Below are positions 7,879 to 10,370 of a stretch of DNA of 10,370 bases, piece by piece. The DNA is from JAMCXS01 sp964459065 (GTDB lineage: Bacteria; Acidobacteriota; Terriglobia; UBA7540). The notes under the pieces are model-generated. The model saw only the letters and a list, made by a program, of their open reading frames with translations. It made no database searches and was not told the DNA's origin. Location: assembly GCA_964459065.1 (NCBI GenBank), contig CAYWMN010000125.1, forward strand, positions 1-10,370, given 5' to 3'. The first letter of the stretch is position 1, and the number at the start of each line of letters is the position of its first letter. The position numbers were made by a program, and so were the translations under genes.

Positions 7879-7989
7879 GCGCGCCAGAAGAACCCGTCCA
7901 CACAACACCGCAAGGTTTTGTAACTTCCCCGCCCCAGAGGCCGAGTAACCTTTTGACAGTCCGTTGAATCTAAAAGCCGGGGTTTGTGT

Positions 7990-8076
7990 CTGAAGCTGCG
8001 GCCAGGTTAATGGCGCCGGGATCTGTTTATCGACGCTGCTCCTGAGCCATACAAGCAGGTTGTGTGTCAGCTTCAG
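7990..8076. other. Inverted repeat with nested stems (candidate three-way junction)
   Basis: CTGAAGCTG (7990-7998) and CAGCTTCAG (8068-8076) are perfectly complementary over 9 bases. Inside, CGGC (7999-8002) can pair with GCCG (8015-8018), directly stacked on the outer helix. CATACAA (8048-8054) can pair with TTGTGTG (8060-8066, one G-T wobble) around a GCAGG loop. Together these could form a compact three-way junction of 87 bases. It ends nine bases before the candidate -35 of the next gene. It could be a structured RNA, a cruciform or protein site, or chance. Confidence 0.3.
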
Positions 8077-8084
8077 TGTGATCG

Positions 8085-8114
8085 TTGAACATCGCCCTTG
8101 GAATGGGATAAAAT
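8085..8114 (+). promoter_or_regulatory. Sigma70-like promoter for the DUF1326-like gene
   Basis: TTGAAC (8085-8090; four of six consensus) is followed after 18 bases by TAAAAT (8109-8114; five of six). GATAAA (8107-8112) at 16 bases is an alternative -10. Transcription would start near 8121, giving a leader of about 30 bases before the ATG at 8152. The local AT-rich patch stands out from GC-rich surroundings. Confidence 0.5.
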
Positions 8115-8141
8115 TTAGCAATACGGCACGGTAAAGCCAAT

Positions 8142-8148
8142 GGGGGTG
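8142..8148 (+). promoter_or_regulatory. Ribosome binding site that decides the start of the DUF1326-like gene
   Basis: GGGGGTG differs from the ideal GGAGGTG by one base, and its GGGGG core lies five bases before the ATG at 8152. The upstream in-frame ATG at 8140 overlaps this site and has no good Shine-Dalgarno of its own, so 8152 is preferred. The shorter protein also begins with a more typical signal peptide (MLRIRVTGIACLFFLIM). Confidence 0.6.
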
Positions 8149-8151
8149 AAT

Positions 8152-8823
8152 ATGCTTAGAATTCGCGTAACCGGCATAGCTTGCCTGTTTTTTCTGATAA
8201 TGGCCGCTGTGCCCAGCAAGGGCGCGATTGAGGGGCATTACCTGGAAGTGAGGAATGCCGATGTGTGGACCGGCCCCTGCTTTGCCAGTTCACAGGTAAA
8301 CCTGGCAGGGAAACAGGCCATCCTGGCCTGGAAGGTTACCCACGGAAGCTGGAACGGGACCAACCTGGGCGGTTTGAGCGTGGTGGCCATCGTCAAGGCC
8401 AAGGCAACGCTCGGGGATCCTTTCCGCAATCCGTACCCGGCCGAATCAGTGTTGATCGTTGACCAAAAAGCGACGCCCCGGCAACGGGCGGCGCTCGAAA
8501 GCTTCGCAAAATCACGTGCGGCGAAGCTGCTCAGCCATGTCGTGCGGGTCGATATCGCACCGGTCCGGCTTGTGGCGGGAGTGGGAGCGAACCACGGCGA
8601 CGACGTGCTGACGGCAGGCAATCTGGCGCGGGTCAGGACTCGTCCCCTGTGCCAGGGCGACATCATTTGCGGCAATGAGAAAGTCTATTACCCGCCCCTG
8701 ACCAAAGTGGCGCGTTCCATGCCCGCTTTTACGCAGGTTGATGCGTTCACCGGCAAAGGGCTGGGAGTCGTCTGGAACAACCGGGACAGCCGCAGTGCGT
8801 TTGTGGGAAGCTTTTCCGAGTAA
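8152..8823 (+). CDS. Exported DUF1326-like protein
   Basis: This 223-residue protein has an N-terminal signal peptide (basic MLRIR, hydrophobic core about 6-20, likely cleavage after PSKGA near residue 25). The mature part resembles DUF1326: GHYLEVRNADVWTGPC at the start, W-x-GTNLGGLSVVAIV in the middle, and the LIVDQKATPRQRAALESF block (about 101-118). DUF1326 has no established biochemical function known to me. Typical members have a CxxxCPC-like segment near the start and no signal. Here only C43 remains in that place (TGPCFASS), and two more, C167 and C173, lie in the C-terminal part (PLCQGDIICGNE). The C-terminus from about 165 (CGNEKVYYPPLT to SAFVGSF) looks like a conserved extension. 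The start at 8152 is chosen for its ribosome binding site; 8140 is the alternative and adds four residues. The gene probably has its own promoter and is separate from the hydroxylase operon. Confidence 0.78.
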   Translation: MLRIRVTGIACLFFLIMAAVPSKGAIEGHYLEVRNADVWTGPCFASSQVNLAGKQAILAWKVTHGSWNGTNLGGLSVVAIVKAKATLGDPFRNPYPAESVLIVDQKATPRQRAALESFAKSRAAKLLSHVVRVDIAPVRLVAGVGANHGDDVLTAGNLARVRTRPLCQGDIICGNEKVYYPPLTKVARSMPAFTQVDAFTGKGLGVVWNNRDSRSAFVGSFSE

Positions 8824-8924
8824 AGTTCTGCGGCCCCGGAAATTGAAGTTCAGGACGGGATGTGGGTTCCCGCACCCCATATCTGCAGAGTATGGTCCTA
8901 ACCTAATTCAGCACGGAGGTTTGT

Positions 8925-9593
8925 ATGCGTCGGGTCCTAACGTTCACGTTGTTTTCGTTCCTGGCCGTTGTGGTGGCTGCTTTTGCCCAGGGCACCTATA
9001 AGATCGAAGCCGGCAGCGGGCTGCCGGGCGGTGACGTCAGCCAGGCGGTCAAGAATTCCCTTCAAGCGCAAGGGTCACGTCTGCTCGATAGCGCAGGCAA
9101 ACAGCTCTGCGAGGTCTGGCTGCTCAAGCAGCTCCCCGCAGCCGCAAATCCGGACACCGGCGCCAACGTGCTCTACGGCAAGGTGCAGCCCGGAAGCCTG
9201 ATCGGCGTCATCCACTTTCCTGAGGCAGCCAAGGATTACCGCGGGCAGCCCGTCAAAGCCGGCTACTATACGCTTCGCTACGAGTTGGTTCCTGAGGACG
9301 GCAATCACATGGGCGTCAGTCAATATCGCGACTTTCTCCTGCTGGTTCCAGCTGCTGACGACACGGACGGCACCAAACCCCTTACCTTTTCGCAAACCAT
9401 GAATCTGAGCCGCAAAGCTACCAGCACGGGACACCCCGCCGTGATGTTGATGGATGCCGTGAGCGATTCCGACAAGACTTTCCCTTCCGTGTTTCAGGAT
9501 TATTCACAGAACTGGGCTCTGCAAGCCAAAACCCAGCTTGCTGGCGCTGACTTCCCGCTGGCCATCGTCCTGGTAGGGCAATACCAGGGCTAG
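8925..9593 (+). CDS. Uncharacterised secreted protein (222 residues)
   Basis: A clear Sec signal peptide is present: MRR, hydrophobic about 4-19, with a probable cut after AFA before Q22. The start at 8925 has GGAGGT four bases upstream. The mature protein has a central block rich in distinctive residues, DYRGQPVKAGYYTLRY (104-119), then PEDGNHMG and RDFLLLVPAADD (123-146). It is followed by LSRKATSTGHPAVML (161-175). The pattern resembles small uncharacterised secreted proteins I associate with acidobacteria. The AGYYTLRY turn is loosely like beta-sandwich proteins such as DUF2911, but I would not assign it there. There is a single cysteine, C62, and no catalytic motif is evident. It sits 101 bases after the DUF1326-like gene, with no convincing promoter between, so co-transcription is possible. 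A terminator-like hairpin spans its stop codon. Confidence 0.72.
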   Translation: MRRVLTFTLFSFLAVVVAAFAQGTYKIEAGSGLPGGDVSQAVKNSLQAQGSRLLDSAGKQLCEVWLLKQLPAAANPDTGANVLYGKVQPGSLIGVIHFPEAAKDYRGQPVKAGYYTLRYELVPEDGNHMGVSQYRDFLLLVPAADDTDGTKPLTFSQTMNLSRKATSTGHPAVMLMDAVSDSDKTFPSVFQDYSQNWALQAKTQLAGADFPLAIVLVGQYQG

Positions 9594-9601
9594 AGTTTTT
9601 T
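9567..9601 (+). terminator. Candidate intrinsic terminator across the stop codon of the secreted-protein gene
   Basis: GTCCTGGTA (9567-9575) pairs with TACCAGGGC (9582-9590) in a 9-bp stem with one G-T wobble and a six-base loop. TTTTTT follows at 9596-9601. Five bases separate the stem from the T-run, longer than ideal, so termination may be partial. A further CCAGG at 9602-9606 could compete for the left arm and make an alternative fold. Confidence 0.45.
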
Positions 9602-9622
9602 CCAGGAACTCCGAAATCCGGC

Positions 9623-10129
9623 ATGGACTTACAGAAAACATCACGCACAACCCGAGGGCTATTGAGCGTTCGAGTGTCGCGGTCGGCGCGGGCGGCCGTG
9701 GTTGCCGCCGCATTGTGCGCCGCTTTTCTCTGCTCAACCACGGTGGCTCTCGATGCAGCCGGCAAGCCGAGTGAACAGACGATTGAGGGCAAACTGATTT
9801 TCGTGGCCGGAACCGGCCCCGTTCTCGCCACGTCCAGCAAGCGGATTCCGCTGGCGGGACGCTACCATTACATCTTTAAAACTCTCGAAGACAAGCGGCT
9901 GCGCAATGATGAAGTTCGCCTGAAAGGAAAGATGCGCGCCGACGGCAATTTCCAGGTGAACAACATCTACACCATCCATCATGGCGAGCTTTACCGCGTT
10001 CGTTATTACTGCGAAACCTGCAACATCGTGGCGCTTGGGCCGGGCAGGTGCGTCTGCTGCCAGCAGCCGACGGAACTCCAGGAAGTTCCTCTAAACAAAC
10101 ACGATCATAAAATCTTGACGACCCACTAG
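9623..10129 (+). CDS. Secreted or anchored protein with C-terminal zinc-ribbon-like cysteine cluster
   Basis: This 168-residue protein has an Arg-rich N-terminus (residues 8-23) followed by a hydrophobic segment (about 24-43), either a long signal peptide or a membrane anchor. The mature region begins around TIEGKLIFVAGTGPVLA (53-69), which is beta-rich, and passes through EVRLKGKMRADGNFQV. It then reaches the block HGELYRVRYYCETC, followed by C143-V-C145-C146. Cysteines C130, C133, C143 and C146 have zinc-ribbon or knuckle spacing (CX2C, nine residues, CX2C), with C145 as an extra. The tail is His-rich (NKHDHKILTTH). I do not recognise a named family. The ribosome binding site before 9623 is weak (AGGA about 15 bases away), so an internal start such as TTG 9662 cannot be excluded. 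It lies 29 bases after the preceding gene, beyond that gene's terminator-like hairpin. Confidence 0.72.
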   Translation: MDLQKTSRTTRGLLSVRVSRSARAAVVAAALCAAFLCSTTVALDAAGKPSEQTIEGKLIFVAGTGPVLATSSKRIPLAGRYHYIFKTLEDKRLRNDEVRLKGKMRADGNFQVNNIYTIHHGELYRVRYYCETCNIVALGPGRCVCCQQPTELQEVPLNKHDHKILTTH

Positions 10130-10231
10130 CGCAGCAGTTCCCGGCTTGCCATCCTGGACGCGCTAAAGGGCAACAGGCCCGGCAAACTCATCGCCCGCCG
10201 CAGTCTTGAGCCTTGCCGAGGTCGCTTAACA

Positions 10232-10261
10232 TTGACACTTCTGTTGAGTAAATGTTAGAAA
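10232..10261 (+). promoter_or_regulatory. Promoter for tRNA-His
   Basis: TTGACA (10232-10237) is a perfect -35 hexamer. At 18 bases comes TAGAAA (10256-10261; four of six -10 bases), and at 17 bases TTAGAA. The predicted start is near 10267-10269, about 30 bases before the tRNA, so the leader would open directly with the hairpin described next. No other gene is available for it. Confidence 0.5.
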
Positions 10262-10294
10262 AAAGAAGGCTCTGGATTTTTGAACCCAGAGCCC
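10259..10294 (-). terminator. Hairpin upstream of tRNA-His: intrinsic terminator on the minus strand, leader stem on the plus strand
   Basis: GGCTCTGG (10268-10275) and CCAGAGCC (10286-10293) form a perfect 8-bp stem with a 10-base loop. Read on the minus strand the stem is followed by TTCTTTTTTC, the classic form of a Rho-independent terminator. It would stop transcription entering from the right, antisense to the tRNA. On the plus strand no T-run follows, so it would not block the tRNA promoter. Confidence 0.5.
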
Positions 10295-10297
10295 TAT

Positions 10298-10370
10298 GGT
10301 GAGCGTAGCTCAGTTGGTAGAGCGCCAGACTGTGGCTCTGGATGTCGCGGGTTCGATCCCCGTCGCTCAC
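10298..10370 (+). tRNA. tRNA-His (anticodon GUG), 3' end cut by the window
   Basis: The acceptor stem GTGAGCG (10299-10305) pairs with CGCTCAC (10364-10370). The D arm is GCTC-AGTTGGTA-GAGC. The anticodon arm is CCAGA-CTGTGGC-TCTGG, with anticodon GTG at 10332-10334. The variable loop is five bases, and the T arm is GCGGG-TTCGATC-CCCGT. The G at 10298 is positioned as the extra G-1 that is characteristic of histidine tRNAs and is recognised by HisRS. Its partner, discriminator base 73, is just outside the window, as is any encoded CCA. All arms fold without mismatch apart from one G-T pair at the base of the T stem. Confidence 0.96.

Larger units (their letters stand above)
7794..8084. other. 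Noncoding interval between the hydroxylase operon and the DUF1326-like gene
   Basis: About 290 bases have no credible gene. The interval contains several short inverted repeats: GCCGGC twice (7797-7802, 7817-7822), ACGCCC/GGGCGT around a CCA loop (7864-7878), and a larger structured block at 7990-8076. None of the hairpins near the operon end is followed by a T-run, so where transcription stops is unclear. A lone consensus TTGACA at 7953-7958 has no -10 at a usable distance. No transposon ends, tRNA or coding signal are seen. Confidence 0.6.

Noticed and set aside
7953..7974. Consensus TTGACA followed by TCTAAA
   Set aside because: The spacing is only 10 bases, and at 16-18 bases the sequence is GC-rich, so this is not a workable sigma70 promoter.
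3608..7987. Shared 12-base string GCCGGGGTTTGT at 3608-3619 and 7976-7987 as a possible flanking direct repeat around the hydroxylase operon
   Set aside because: A few 12-base matches are expected by chance in 10 kb. The flanks do not continue to match, and there are no integrase or transposon genes, so there is no evidence that the operon is a mobile unit.
7627..8238. Minus-strand open frame of 203 residues across the noncoding gap
   Set aside because: It overlaps the six-cysteine gene and the start of the DUF1326-like gene. It has low-complexity, Arg/Cys/Trp-rich composition and no recognisable domain, and no ribosome binding site is evident.
10188..10370. Minus-strand open frame of 60 residues beginning MSDGDRTRDIQSHSLALYQLSYAHH
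   Set aside because: This is the translation of the antisense of tRNA-His plus its leader, a well-known type of spurious protein prediction.

Overview
This window reads as GC-rich bacterial chromosome. The protein styles (Tat-exported molybdenum hydroxylase, DUF1326-like exported protein, small secreted proteins of unknown function) look most like Acidobacteriota or a similar environmental Gram-negative lineage. That placement is inferred from family resemblance, not from a marker gene. All recognised genes, including the tRNA, lie on the + strand. I see no insertion sequence, phage gene or CRISPR array.

Region 1 (1-3606) is the end of an RND efflux operon. It holds the C-terminal part of a periplasmic adaptor (membrane fusion protein) and, overlapping it by 4 bases, a complete MdtB/MdtC-type inner-membrane RND transporter. 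A GC-rich GNRA-loop hairpin follows the transporter.

Region 2 (3778-7793) is a tightly coupled four-gene operon. It encodes a molybdenum hydroxylase of the xanthine dehydrogenase family: a Tat-targeted 2x[2Fe-2S] subunit, a molybdopterin-binding catalytic subunit and an FAD subunit. The last gene encodes a 74-residue, six-cysteine protein that I cannot name. All genes overlap (14, 1 and 4 bases). The layout most resembles the periplasmic aldehyde oxidoreductase PaoABC, in which the small subunit carries the Tat signal and the other two lack signals. However, the gene order is S-L-M, the FAD subunit lacks the extra Fe-S ligands of PaoB, and no PaoD/XdhC chaperone is present. Electrons would flow from the Mo centre through two [2Fe-2S] clusters to FAD. 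The substrate is not determinable from sequence.

Region 3 (7794-8151) is a noncoding stretch. It holds several inverted repeats, including a candidate three-way-junction fold, and a sigma70-like promoter for the next gene.

Region 4 (8152-10129) carries three exported proteins in a row: a DUF1326-like protein with a signal peptide, an uncharacterised 222-residue secreted protein ending in a terminator-like hairpin, and a secreted or anchored protein with a C-terminal zinc-ribbon-like cysteine cluster.

Region 5 (10130-10370) holds a consensus -35 promoter, a GC-rich hairpin and a tRNA-His(GUG) cut by the window end. The hairpin would form the 5' leader of the pre-tRNA. On the opposite strand it looks like an intrinsic terminator, and its arm repeats the tRNA's anticodon-stem sequence.

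The best candidates for something undescribed are the six-cysteine protein coupled to the molybdenum hydroxylase, the extracytoplasmic zinc-ribbon protein, and the tRNA-His leader hairpin.
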